Shown: positions 1-8,771 of the stretch, piece after piece
Layout of the letters: every line of letters starts with the position of its first letter
Position numbering within the stretch: the stretch's first letter is position 1
NCBI RefSeq assembly: GCF_014203045.1
Contig: NZ_JACHIF010000004.1
Coordinates: 352,943-416,942 of the forward strand
Origin: Prosthecobacter dejongeii
GTDB taxonomy: Bacteria > Verrucomicrobiota > Verrucomicrobiia > Verrucomicrobiales > Verrucomicrobiaceae
Reading direction: 5' to 3'
Length of the DNA: 64,000 nucleotides
Notes under the pieces: generated by a model
Seen by the model: the letters and a program-made list of their open reading frames with translations, nothing else
Told to the model about the DNA's origin: nothing
Database searches by the model: none
Position numbers and translations under genes: made by a program

Positions 1-1
1 T

Positions 2-592
<591 letters not shown>

Positions 593-628
593 TGCGGTAA
601 GACACGCTGCGCCGTCTCAGAATCCTGA

Positions 629-653
629 GGGTGGGAGATCATCTCTCCCACCC
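629..653 (+). terminator. Stem-loop after katG
   Basis: A perfect 10-bp stem (GGGTGGGAGA pairing with TCTCCCACCC) with a 5-nt loop starts 37 nt after the katG stop. No T-run follows, so it is either a Rho-assisted terminator or an mRNA-stabilising hairpin. Confidence 0.55.
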
Positions 654-1121
654 CGTCATCGATGAATAGGGCGTATCGCCTCCCTTGATGTCCTGGCTTA
701 AATTCGACCTTCCAATGGTGATTGAGCATCCATCGCCAGGAACTGCTTTTTTCGGCAAACTCTCCATCTGAGGATGGGTGCCTAATAAAGGCACGAGCCA
801 TCATCATTGGCGCGATGAAAATTGGGTAATTCGTTTCATCGCTCTCATCTTACCTAGATCCTACCCAGGGGGGAGCTGATTCTGTGCCTGTTCAAACCAG
901 CAGGTCGGCATACCCTCTACCTTCAGATCGACTTGAGCTCTTTGCGTTCCAATTGCGCAGGCCATGGAAAAAACACGGAGAGGCAGCCGCTATGCACAGG
1001 AGGCGCGATCAAAATACAGTGACTGGGACATGGGCAATCATGGGTGCGAGTTAAAACACTCATAGAATGCTTCAATCGTCCACATCCAACCAGTCTCTTT
1101 ATTGCTCTACGTCTTTACCTC
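654..1121. other. Intergenic region without a supported gene
   Basis: About 470 bp between the katG hairpin and the next start codon. Short open frames exist on both strands, but none shows a recognisable domain, ribosome site or plausible codon use. The region presumably holds the promoter of the OmpA-domain gene, but I could not find a convincing -35/-10 pair. Confidence 0.5.
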
Positions 1122-3074
1122 ATGAAACGCTTCATTCCATCCGCCTTCGCCACCCTTGCCATGCCTTTCCTGGCGATGGCGCAATCCTCCGCTCCAGCTC
1201 CAGACGAGGACAAGCCAAGGGCCCCGGAAGCCCCTGCCACGGCTCCTAAAGTTGTCGTGCCGGAGACCCCTCCTGCGGTGTCTGCCGAAAAGTCCCCTGA
1301 TAGATCTACTCCTCCCGGGGCCAGCAGGCGCGAAAGACCTGCCGCCCCAGGAAAGGATCGCCCCGAGCGCTCGGGCCTTCCTGGAGCTGACCGTCGTAGC
1401 CCTTCCGAAAATGAACGCCCAGGCGGTCCTGGCGCTGCTGAACGCCGCAGAGCATCTCGAGCAAAAGATCAAACTGGTGAGCCAGAGGCTCCGGGTCGGG
1501 CTCCTGGGGGCACCGCCCCGAACGGGAATCCATCTGGCGATCCCGAGCGCAAGGCACCGGGTCAAGAAAGGGACAGGCCTTCGACCCGCCCGGTAGAAAC
1601 CCCTGATGCACCACCGACCCCTCGCGAGGTGCCGCCAGCCACTAGCGACGCCCCACCGACCCGCCCTGGGAGTCGTCCCGTGCCTGGGAAAAAGCCCACC
1701 GATCCGCAAGAACGGGGCGTTGATCCCTCGGTGACCGCTCCCGGTGCCCCGATGCCAGCCGAGACTCCTACGCCGGCAACTCCTGGTGAACCTAAATCCA
1801 CAGAGCGACCTGTACAGCCAGAACGGCCTGGACAGCCTGAGCGACCTGGACAGCCTGAGCGACCTGGACAGCCAGAACGGCCTGGACGGCCAGAACGGCC
1901 TGGACGGCCAGAGCGGCCTGGACAGCCAGAACGGCCTGGACAGCCAGAGCGGCCTGGGCAGCCAGAACGGCCTGGACAGCCTGAGCGGCCTGGGCAGCCA
2001 GAACGGCCTGGACAGCCTGAGCGACCTGGACAGCCCGAAAAGTCTGATCAAGCTGAGGGGCGCGAACGGCCTGAACGCCCTGCTGCCCAGAAGCCCCCGA
2101 CGCAAGAGACTGCCGAAGTGCTTGCCGATGAACCCAAACGTGATCGCCAAGCCGATGCTGCCCAGGCGCGCAAGATCGAAACCCCGGAAGATGCCAAGCG
2201 CTTGCTCATGAACATCCTCGGTGGCGGTGCCGCTCGAGCTGATTCTGATGATCGTCGTGGTCCCAATGATCGTCGAGACTCAAACGATCGTTCTGAACCA
2301 AGACGTCGCCGGGACGATTCCAGGCCCCGTTACCGCCCCTCCTTCGAGGAAGTGGGCCGGACCCAGCAGGATCGTGACCGCGCGGTCAGTATTATCGTGG
2401 ACAGATTCCAGGGCCGAGTCCCGCAGGCGGCGCCTTCAGGCAACGTATATCGCGAACGCCGAATTTTCGAAACCACCGAAACCCAACGCCGCACTCAGTT
2501 TTACGATGGCAACCGCCGGGTGATCCGCTACTCCTCCATGCAGGAGATCCCGCCGATCATCGTTGCATCTCAAGAACTTAACCGAGTCCAACTCCTCCCC
2601 CAGTCGCAGAGCACTTACCGCGTCATGCCGCAGGCAGCCCAGCAGGAGCGTTATCGGAATGATATTCCGGCCTCGTACACCAGTGGCGACGCCTATGCCG
2701 TGTCCTACAGCGTCGATCCTGATTCGGCCATCAGCACAGATGCCATCCTCTTCCGTCAGGGCTCCACAGACTTTGCCGATGCCTATTCCTATGACCTTGT
2801 CATTGATATGGCAAACGCCATGAAGGCCCCGGCCCTAGCCAATGACACTTTCGTCATCGAAGGCCATGCATCCGCTGAAGGTGACTATGGGCAGAACCTC
2901 CAGCTTTCTCAAGAACGCGCGGAGCGGATCTCCCGCGAGCTCGTTTATCATGGCGTCAATGCCGAGCGTCTCATGCCTGTAGGCTATGGCGAAGCCGAAG
3001 CTTCCTCCCCGGCCGATGCCAATGAAGCTGCTCGTCGGTTGGACCGCCGCGTTGTGGTCTTTCGCATGCGCTGA
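1122..3074 (+). CDS. Secreted OmpA-family protein with Pro/Glu/Arg-rich linker
   Basis: 650 residues. The chosen ATG gives a normal signal peptide (MKRFIPSAFATLAMPFLAMA); an in-frame GTG 78 nt upstream would put 26 extra residues before it. Next comes a long disordered region rich in Pro, Arg, Glu and Ala, including 12 tandem PERPGQ/R hexapeptides. The last ~110 residues form an OmpA/MotB-type peptidoglycan-binding domain: the TFVIEGHASAEGDYGQNLQLSQERAERI segment (given here only to name the motif) corresponds to the family's EGHTD..G....N..LS..RA. signature, followed by GYGE. Its likely role is an outer-membrane or periplasmic protein anchored to peptidoglycan, with the linker spanning the periplasm or stalk wall. 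No partner gene is adjacent. Confidence 0.85.
   Translation: MKRFIPSAFATLAMPFLAMAQSSAPAPDEDKPRAPEAPATAPKVVVPETPPAVSAEKSPDRSTPPGASRRERPAAPGKDRPERSGLPGADRRSPSENERPGGPGAAERRRASRAKDQTGEPEAPGRAPGGTAPNGNPSGDPERKAPGQERDRPSTRPVETPDAPPTPREVPPATSDAPPTRPGSRPVPGKKPTDPQERGVDPSVTAPGAPMPAETPTPATPGEPKSTERPVQPERPGQPERPGQPERPGQPERPGRPERPGRPERPGQPERPGQPERPGQPERPGQPERPGQPERPGQPERPGQPEKSDQAEGRERPERPAAQKPPTQETAEVLADEPKRDRQADAAQARKIETPEDAKRLLMNILGGGAARADSDDRRGPNDRRDSNDRSEPRRRRDDSRPRYRPSFEEVGRTQQDRDRAVSIIVDRFQGRVPQAAPSGNVYRERRIFETTETQRRTQFYDGNRRVIRYSSMQEIPPIIVASQELNRVQLLPQSQSTYRVMPQAAQQERYRNDIPASYTSGDAYAVSYSVDPDSAISTDAILFRQGSTDFADAYSYDLVIDMANAMKAPALANDTFVIEGHASAEGDYGQNLQLSQERAERISRELVYHGVNAERLMPVGYGEAEASSPADANEAARRLDRRVVVFRMR
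1815..2034 (+). repeat. 18-bp coding tandem repeat (PERPGQ/R)
   Basis: Twelve imperfect 18-bp units encode PERPG followed by Gln or Arg, then a degenerate PEKSDQ unit. Third-position variation among units (ccagaacgg versus cctgagcga) shows selection on the protein rather than very recent slippage alone. It lies within the OmpA-family gene. Confidence 0.95.
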
Positions 3075-3087
3075 ACTTTGATGGAAT

Positions 3088-3113
3088 GTCGGACGCGCTG
3101 TGGCGCGTTCGAC
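3088..3113 (+). terminator. Probable terminator of the OmpA-family gene
   Basis: An 11-bp stem with one wobble (GTCGGACGCGC pairing with GCGCGTTCGAC) around a 4-nt loop begins 13 nt after the stop codon and is followed by a short GTTTC. The stem is strong and the T-run weak. Confidence 0.5.
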
Positions 3114-3366
3114 GTTTCAAGGAGCGAAGCGCCCAGCAAGTGACACACTGCGTCGTGTCTGACCTCACTAAGAGTAGCAGTAACACCTCATGCTGAAGAC
3201 CTAACGACAACTTCCTCCGTCCTATCCTGAAGGTCATCGGCAATGCTGCCCAGGGAGAGTTCGGGTTATTCAGCTACAGTATCATTTAATAAAATTTAAT
3301 GCGGAGCAGACTCCTTTCAATCTTAATGGCCTAACAAAAAGTGTTCCGGATTCAGCTTGGCACACC

Positions 3367-4635
3367 TCATTTCGGCCGTAATGGCCCGCGCATTTGTGGC
3401 GGTATCGCCTCCATGGGTAGCTTTCGTCCCAGTGCTTTCTCAAACCCAGATCGGCAAGCAGCCGACATGTATTCTGATTTCGCATCATGCTCCGCCAGGC
3501 TCGCTGGGTAGGCACGCGCGCTTGTCGGGTCCGTTGGCCGGGGGACACCTAGCGCATAGCCGATCCCGCTTAGCAATTGCTTGTGCAGTCGGCTCAACAC
3601 CTTCTTCCGCTCCGGTGGCCCGTGATTAAACTCAGCCGTGTAGCGTGCATACGATGTCACTGCCAGCTTCCCGCCCGTCAGAGCAGATCCAAAGAGAAAG
3701 TTTACATCATCATCACACAGGTCCGCCCCCGTCACCCCCACCACTGTGACGTTCCCAGGCATGGGCGTCCGTAGTAGATAACTCTGCAACATCTTCAGCA
3801 GGCCTGACGCCCGCCACTGCTTATCCCATTTTTCAAAGTGAAGTATCTCTTTCTCCATGTTCTCAGCCCGCACATCCTCACCCTCACTACGCATCAGCGC
3901 CACCAGTCCTCGTAGCAATTTCTTTGGTGCAATGTCTGTGGGTACCTCACCACCAAGATCTTTTAGCATTTGCCTCGCCACCGGGTGACTCCACTTGATC
4001 CCTGGGATCACCTGCCTCGTCACCCATCGGTCCAGAGCACTGCGATCTGCCGCCGGCAGTCCCACTGTATCAGGTGCCAAATAAGCAGGCATTCCCAGCG
4101 TCAGGCTGATGCGCTCCATCGCCTCTTTCATCACAATGTCTTCCACTGGCCCCACCTTAATAAAACATAGCCATGGCCCTTCGACCGGGCCTTTAAAAAC
4201 GGATGGTCCCTCTACAGGACCCCGGCCTAGCATCTTTAGCGCTGCATTCGCGAGCTCATCCGTCTCCGCACGCTTCACCACCATCTCGCCGATCTCTATC
4301 GCCTCCTCCTTACGCTTTAGCTTCCGCAGCACCTCCGCATACACCAGTTGTTCTTCCAGGCTCCACGGGCTCAATTGCAGCCCCTTGGTAAAATACTCTG
4401 CGGCCCGCGTTTCATCGCCCTTCTCATGCAGCGCCCGCGCCGCCTGAAAGACCAAGCTAACATCCTTAGCCGCATTCACAAAGTCCTTGTTTGAAGCTGC
4501 TATCACCGCTTCCGCTTGGCGAATAGCCTCATCCAAATTCGTATCCCGCACAGGCAGTTGTGCCATAACCATCTTCGTGCTCAGCAGCACGACCAGCCGC
4601 AGCAGTGTATCCCATCTTAAATGACCCTTCTTCAT
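3367..4635 (-). CDS. TPR protein with inactive archaemetzincin-like domain
   Basis: 422 residues with a hydrophobic N-terminal segment (about 10-25) that looks like a signal peptide. Residues 30-135 form alpha-helical TPR-like repeats (ARALHEKGDETRAAEYF, AEVLRKLKRKEEAIEIG). A GPVEGP-rich stretch (139-165) links to a C-terminal half resembling archaemetzincin metalloproteases: VVGVTGADLCDDDVNFLFG and KLAVTSYARY match the family's GVTDVDL...NFVFG...A+IS..R. At the position of HExxHxxGxxH, the protein reads SGIGYALGVPR (356-366), so all three zinc histidines and the catalytic Glu are missing. I infer a non-catalytic fold. It could instead be a distantly related protein that never bound zinc. Confidence 0.7.
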   Translation of the reverse strand: MKKGHLRWDTLLRLVVLLSTKMVMAQLPVRDTNLDEAIRQAEAVIAASNKDFVNAAKDVSLVFQAARALHEKGDETRAAEYFTKGLQLSPWSLEEQLVYAEVLRKLKRKEEAIEIGEMVVKRAETDELANAALKMLGRGPVEGPSVFKGPVEGPWLCFIKVGPVEDIVMKEAMERISLTLGMPAYLAPDTVGLPAADRSALDRWVTRQVIPGIKWSHPVARQMLKDLGGEVPTDIAPKKLLRGLVALMRSEGEDVRAENMEKEILHFEKWDKQWRASGLLKMLQSYLLRTPMPGNVTVVGVTGADLCDDDVNFLFGSALTGGKLAVTSYARYTAEFNHGPPERKKVLSRLHKQLLSGIGYALGVPRPTDPTSARAYPASLAEHDAKSEYMSAACRSGFEKALGRKLPMEAIPPQMRGPLRPK

Positions 4636-4791
4636 GACTCCATCTTAAGTAAAAAGAGGGGTCCTGCAATCCTCGCTTCTAAACATTTTCAGGGCCTGCT
4701 CGGCTCTGATGAACTTGATCAAAAAACAACTTCGTCCTTTTCAACTCGTCGAGATGCTTTAAACTAAGTTTCTGTTCCCCGAACGCATCAT

Positions 4792-4913
<122 letters not shown>

Positions 4914-4943
4914 GCCTTGGGGATGAAGGAGTAAGGTAGTGAC

Positions 4944-6758
4944 ATGGAACCCCCAACTGTCACACTTGCCCTCTCTGAATCAATGTCCCGCCAACAAGGT
5001 TTGCTGCGTCGCGGCTCACGCTGGCACAGCAATTTTAAAGTGCCTCTCGACCTCCAAGCGGCGCTTGGAAAGAAGCTCATCCGCGAATCTCTCGGAACCT
5101 CCGACTACAAGGAAGCCTGCCGGAGGGTTGTTTACGAACGGGCGCGAGTCACCGCGCTTTTTGAAAACGAGCGGCGAAAACTGGTGATCCTAAAGGCCCC
5201 CAAGGCCAAGCACGAAAAGCGTCTTCTTACGGTCATTTCAGAACGCGAAGCGTGGGAGATGGCAGCCCGCTACCTTGCCACGTTTGAACACAAGTTCGGA
5301 AATTGGATGCAAGAGGAAGGCCGCTTCCTTGGCGAGCATGAACGGGAGCAAATGCGCTCCAATGTTCAGGAGGATGAATACGACTTGGCACGGGGAGAGG
5401 AATACAAAGGCCAGCCGTTGGACGGCACCCGTGAGTTGCTGCGCTTCCTTCAAAGCGAAGGCATTGAATGCGCCGTCACCAGCCCTGCCTTCAAGACACT
5501 CCGGCCTCTGTTCTTCAATGCACATCTGGAGTATCTAGGGCGTGCTCAAGACATGCTCAAAGGCGATGCAGCAAAGGAACGAAGCCACCAGTTCAAAGGC
5601 GTGCATTTTCATTCGCCGGCGATTGCTGAGCAGAAGAAGGGGAAAACGATCAACGATCTTTTGGAACTGCGGAAGCAGACCATTCAAGAGTTCAACCTCT
5701 CTCGAAAAAGCGCCGATGCCTCACAACTCACGGCCCGCCTTCTTCGTGAGTTCTTTGGAGGGGAACGCCAGCTTTCGGCCATTCAGCCGGAGGACATCCG
5801 GCAGCTTTTCGATTTGCTGCGCCGCATTCCCCCGAACGCCACGAAGCGTTACAAAGGAATGACGCTGGAGCAGGCGGTTGCGGCAGCCGACAAGGCAGAA
5901 GACCGGAGGCGCTTGAGTCCGAAAACGCTCCGCAACAACTACATTCAAATCACAGCCCTGTTCAATCTGGCGATGGGAGAAAAGTGGATCAGTGAAAACC
6001 CTGTCAAAAGCAAACGACTGAGCCGGTCATTTGAAGACAACGCCGATTCACCTCCCCGCCCACAGTTCACGATTGAGGAACTGAACCGCCTTTTCCGCTC
6101 GCCGTTTCACATGGAATGCGCCCAAGGCAAAGAACGCGGAGGGCGCTTTTGGGTTCCGCTGTTGTCCCTGTTTCATGGCTTCCGCTGCAATGAAGCCTGT
6201 CAGCTTTACACGGAAGACGTGAAGACCGTGGAAGGCATCACCTTCATTGCCATCCGCGAAGAACGGGAAGACGGCAGCAAATGCGAAAAGAAGCTCAAGA
6301 CAAAGCAGAGCAAGCGCGAGGTTCCCTTGCATCCTGAGTTGATCCGGCTGGGCTTCATGGATTTTGTTCAAGAACGCAGGCGTGACAGTGCATCCCCTCG
6401 CTTGTTCCCGGAACTCACGCCGGGCCACAAGGGCTATTTCTCCGATGCCTTTAGCAAATGGTTCGCCCGCTTCGTGGAATTGACCGTTGGCAGCGAATGC
6501 CGGGCAACCATGCACAGTTTCAGGCACCAGTTCAGAGACGCCACAAGGGCGGCAAGGCTCCCCGCTGAAACGGTGGCACGCCTCGCAGGCTGGGAAGACG
6601 GTGAAGGCCCGGCAAGCCGTCAAATGAACCACTATGGCAGAGGAGCGGGCTACCTCCGCACACTCGCGGAAGACATCGCCAAAATCGAATACCCCGGCCT
6701 TGATCTGAGTCACCTTTGCGCTGCAAAAACGGTGAAATCGGAGCCTGCCGAAGATTGA
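4944..6758 (+). CDS. Tyrosine recombinase (integrase) of element 1
   Basis: 604 residues, starting 62 nt after the tRNA CCA with AAGGAG upstream; an alternative ATG lies at 4983. The N-terminal segment (LLRRGSRWHSNFKVPLDLQ...GKKLIRESLGTSDYKEA) is the short beta-rich domain common in phage integrases of this type. A SAM-like core-binding domain follows (about 235-350), then the catalytic domain (370-580). Visible catalytic residues are Arg414 (HGFRCNEA), His524 and Arg527 (MHSFRHQF) and the presumed nucleophile Tyr564 (MNHYGRG). It should recombine the tRNA-Ser core for integration and excision. Its position beside the attachment site is typical. Confidence 0.93.
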   Translation: MEPPTVTLALSESMSRQQGLLRRGSRWHSNFKVPLDLQAALGKKLIRESLGTSDYKEACRRVVYERARVTALFENERRKLVILKAPKAKHEKRLLTVISEREAWEMAARYLATFEHKFGNWMQEEGRFLGEHEREQMRSNVQEDEYDLARGEEYKGQPLDGTRELLRFLQSEGIECAVTSPAFKTLRPLFFNAHLEYLGRAQDMLKGDAAKERSHQFKGVHFHSPAIAEQKKGKTINDLLELRKQTIQEFNLSRKSADASQLTARLLREFFGGERQLSAIQPEDIRQLFDLLRRIPPNATKRYKGMTLEQAVAAADKAEDRRRLSPKTLRNNYIQITALFNLAMGEKWISENPVKSKRLSRSFEDNADSPPRPQFTIEELNRLFRSPFHMECAQGKERGGRFWVPLLSLFHGFRCNEACQLYTEDVKTVEGITFIAIREEREDGSKCEKKLKTKQSKREVPLHPELIRLGFMDFVQERRRDSASPRLFPELTPGHKGYFSDAFSKWFARFVELTVGSECRATMHSFRHQFRDATRAARLPAETVARLAGWEDGEGPASRQMNHYGRGAGYLRTLAEDIAKIEYPGLDLSHLCAAKTVKSEPAED

Positions 6759-6837
6759 GACAATCCAGCTTTTCACTCTTGCGTGCTCTCTGCCGACTCT
6801 CTAATTTCACAGTGCTGATCGAGAGGTCAGACGAGAC

Positions 6838-6974
6838 TTGATAACCTCGCGTATAGCGGCGGGCGTGTGCCGCAAACACGCCGCTTCCAGACCTGAAAAT
6901 GGCCCGGAGGCGGCGGTTATGTCCAGAGCCTCCGGCTTAAAGGCCGTCGCGGTCGTCTATACGCGACTTATCAA
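6838..6974 (+). ncRNA. Nested inverted-repeat structure (possible structured RNA or DNA site)
   Basis: An outer near-perfect inverted repeat (TTGATAACCTCGCGTATAG at 6838-6856, with its complement lacking one base at 6957-6974) closes a 137-nt segment. Inside are two hairpins: GGCGTGT/ACACGCC (6862-6882) and CCGGAGGC/GCCTCCGG (6904-6935). The predicted fold is a closing stem with two or three branches. It lies in the 284-bp gap between the integrase and the GYF_2 gene, with no open frame. It could be a small RNA, a replication origin, an integrase/excisionase site or a complex terminator; the sequence alone does not decide. Confidence 0.45.
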
Positions 6975-7042
6975 CTCTCGGGTCACCCGTTTGGAATTTT
7001 TCCAGGCGTGGTGACAGAGATTGATTTTCTGCCTTTGAACAC

Positions 7043-8083
7043 ATGGACAACCAGCAAGCATCAAACGAACGGTGGTATTACTCCCAAGGAGAAGCCGTCA
7101 ATGGCCCCTTTTCTCTCTCTGAACTGCTCCAAAAAGCGGAGGAAGGAATTCTCAATTCGGAAACGCTCGTTGTGCCAGAGGGCAGTGAAGATTGGCGGCC
7201 ATTCTCTGCCATCGCCCCTGCCGACACCAATTCTCAAGAAGCCAAAGAAGCGCCGTCACAACACGCGGAGCCTCCCCCTGTTCCGCACGAATCAGCGGGG
7301 ACTATGCCGAATGACAACGTGGACAAACCAGCCCCCAAAAAGTTACGCGACAAGCTCTTTGAATCGCCCGTTGAGGCATCTGCAAAACCGGCCCCAAACA
7401 ACAAAGACGCCCTCAAGGGCTGCGGCGCGCTCGTTCTCCTTATCGTTGTGGCTGCGATCTTGTGGCATCACTGGCGCTTCCTGCTTACGATGGGTGGTTT
7501 TCTTGGCGTTTGGTATGGCTTTGCTAGTTCCGGCCTCCAAGCCAAACGGAGCAAAGTCTATTCAGTGGGCGGTGGTTTCGTGCTGGGCTTACTGACAATG
7601 ATGCTTTTGAGAAGCTGCGTGGGGACGGATGGCATTGATTTTTCAAATCCTCCTGCGGCAATAGAAAAACTGGCGAAGGAGTCTCTTGGATCGGCAGAGG
7701 GCTTTGAATACATCAAGGTTGAAAAGACAGGCCCGAATCAAGACGGCTATTTCGTGAATATCAGCTATCGTTCACCGGGGGATTTTATCGGCGGTGAGAA
7801 AGGTTCATTCCAGCGAATCAAGCGGGACATGAACGACACATACAAAACGATTTTGGCTCATCCAGAACTGGCGGTCGTTCATTTGAAAATCAATGCGCAG
7901 CTAGAGCTAAAAGACAAATTCGGCAACACAGCTTGGGTTGATGTTTATCGAACACGTTTGGAAGAAGCAGCTACCGGGAAGCTCAATCGCCAGAATCTCA
8001 ACCTCGTGGATTTTGAAGAAATTTGGGATGTGGTTTTCATTCATCCGATATTTTGGCCCTTCGATGAAAAGCAATCTCGGTGA
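7043..8083 (+). CDS. GYF_2-domain membrane protein of element 1
   Basis: 346 residues. Residues 10-57 (RWYYSQGEAVNGPFSLSEL...WRPFSAI) form a GYF_2 domain, a small peptide-binding module common in bacterial membrane proteins. A Pro/Ala-rich linker follows, then hydrophobic segments at about 126-140, 146-163 and 174-191, and a soluble C-terminal half with no recognised domain. Known GYF_2 proteins often pair the domain with transmembrane helices, but no general function is established. The start codon overlaps the motif TTTGAACACATG that recurs in this element. The next gene overlaps its 3' end by 20 nt, suggesting co-transcription. Confidence 0.75.
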   Translation: MDNQQASNERWYYSQGEAVNGPFSLSELLQKAEEGILNSETLVVPEGSEDWRPFSAIAPADTNSQEAKEAPSQHAEPPPVPHESAGTMPNDNVDKPAPKKLRDKLFESPVEASAKPAPNNKDALKGCGALVLLIVVAAILWHHWRFLLTMGGFLGVWYGFASSGLQAKRSKVYSVGGGFVLGLLTMMLLRSCVGTDGIDFSNPPAAIEKLAKESLGSAEGFEYIKVEKTGPNQDGYFVNISYRSPGDFIGGEKGSFQRIKRDMNDTYKTILAHPELAVVHLKINAQLELKDKFGNTAWVDVYRTRLEEAATGKLNRQNLNLVDFEEIWDVVFIHPIFWPFDEKQSR

Positions 8084-8669
8084 TCTAGTGAAACGAGGGC
8101 GGCTTGCCTCCCTCGCGTTGATAATTCCTGCGCTGTTTGCGGCTTTAGGATGCGGCAAACACGGGCAGGATTCACCTTCCGAACAAAGAAACTCAAGGAC
8201 GCCGCCCAAGAGGTATCATCATGCCCAAGCAGGAACCCCGGTTTATTTCTTCAAGCCGCTGTATGCTGACAACCCGCGCTGCTCATTCGAGTATGAAACC
8301 CTGCCAAGCGGGGCCGTGCGTTTCATAGACGCCTACGATCATCGGGAATACTGCATGACGCAGCCTTTCGAGATGAAGGAAAGGCCGTTGCCAGAATCAG
8401 CCGTGAAGGACGCGCCTGCGAATATGGCCGAAAAGGAACGGGCGATGAACGAGCCGCTGAAATACTACCTCATCACGTCGTATGCCACGGTGAAGGGCTA
8501 CCGTTACAGCGCGTTCCGCTATGCGATTGACCACAACGGAACTGTTCGTTTCGATCAACGCGGCAGCAAGCTGGCGATTCCACCGCCCTACATCATCGAA
8601 GAAAACTTCGTGGGGAAAGGAAATCACCCAAAAATCCCGGACTACCCGCCTTCACCAGACAGGGGCTAG
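8064..8669 (+). CDS. Predicted lipoprotein, unknown function
   Basis: 201 residues from the ATG at 8064, which overlaps the end of the GYF_2 gene. The N-terminus (MKSNLGDLVKRGRLASLALI) leads into a hydrophobic stretch ending AALGC-GKHG, a plausible lipobox, so the mature protein would be attached to a membrane. The rest shows no domain I know; it is rich in aromatic and charged residues and ends in a Pro-rich tail (IPDYPPSPDRG). Coupling to the GYF_2 protein suggests that the two act together at the envelope. Longer in-frame starts upstream would destroy the lipoprotein signal. Confidence 0.65.
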   Translation: MKSNLGDLVKRGRLASLALIIPALFAALGCGKHGQDSPSEQRNSRTPPKRYHHAQAGTPVYFFKPLYADNPRCSFEYETLPSGAVRFIDAYDHREYCMTQPFEMKERPLPESAVKDAPANMAEKERAMNEPLKYYLITSYATVKGYRYSAFRYAIDHNGTVRFDQRGSKLAIPPPYIIEENFVGKGNHPKIPDYPPSPDRG

Positions 8670-8679
8670 CTGTTCCGGT

Positions 8680-8698
8680 TTGAACACATGTGCGAGCC
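8680..8698 (+). repeat. Inverted repeat arm, left of possible replication gene
   Basis: TTGAACACATGTGCGAGCC. The exact reverse complement lies at 10330-10348, so the two 19-bp arms bracket the 8772-10301 gene. A 16-bp version occurs at 12197-12212, and the core TTTGAACACA recurs at 7034, 10373 (reverse) and 12951. Confidence 0.9.
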
Positions 8699-8771
8699 TA
8701 CTAAAGAGAGAAGTCACACGAGCAAAAACCATCGAATATGCCATTTTTGAAGCAGTCCCCCTGCTCAACCA

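Noticed and set aside
1815-2034. Tandem repeats resembling a CRISPR array
   Set aside because: Units are 18 bp without spacers and encode PERPGQ in frame within a signal-peptide protein.
1107-2150. Long minus-strand open frame across the repeat gene
   Set aside because: It mirrors the Pro/Arg/Glu repeats and has no domain; the plus-strand frame has a signal peptide and OmpA domain.
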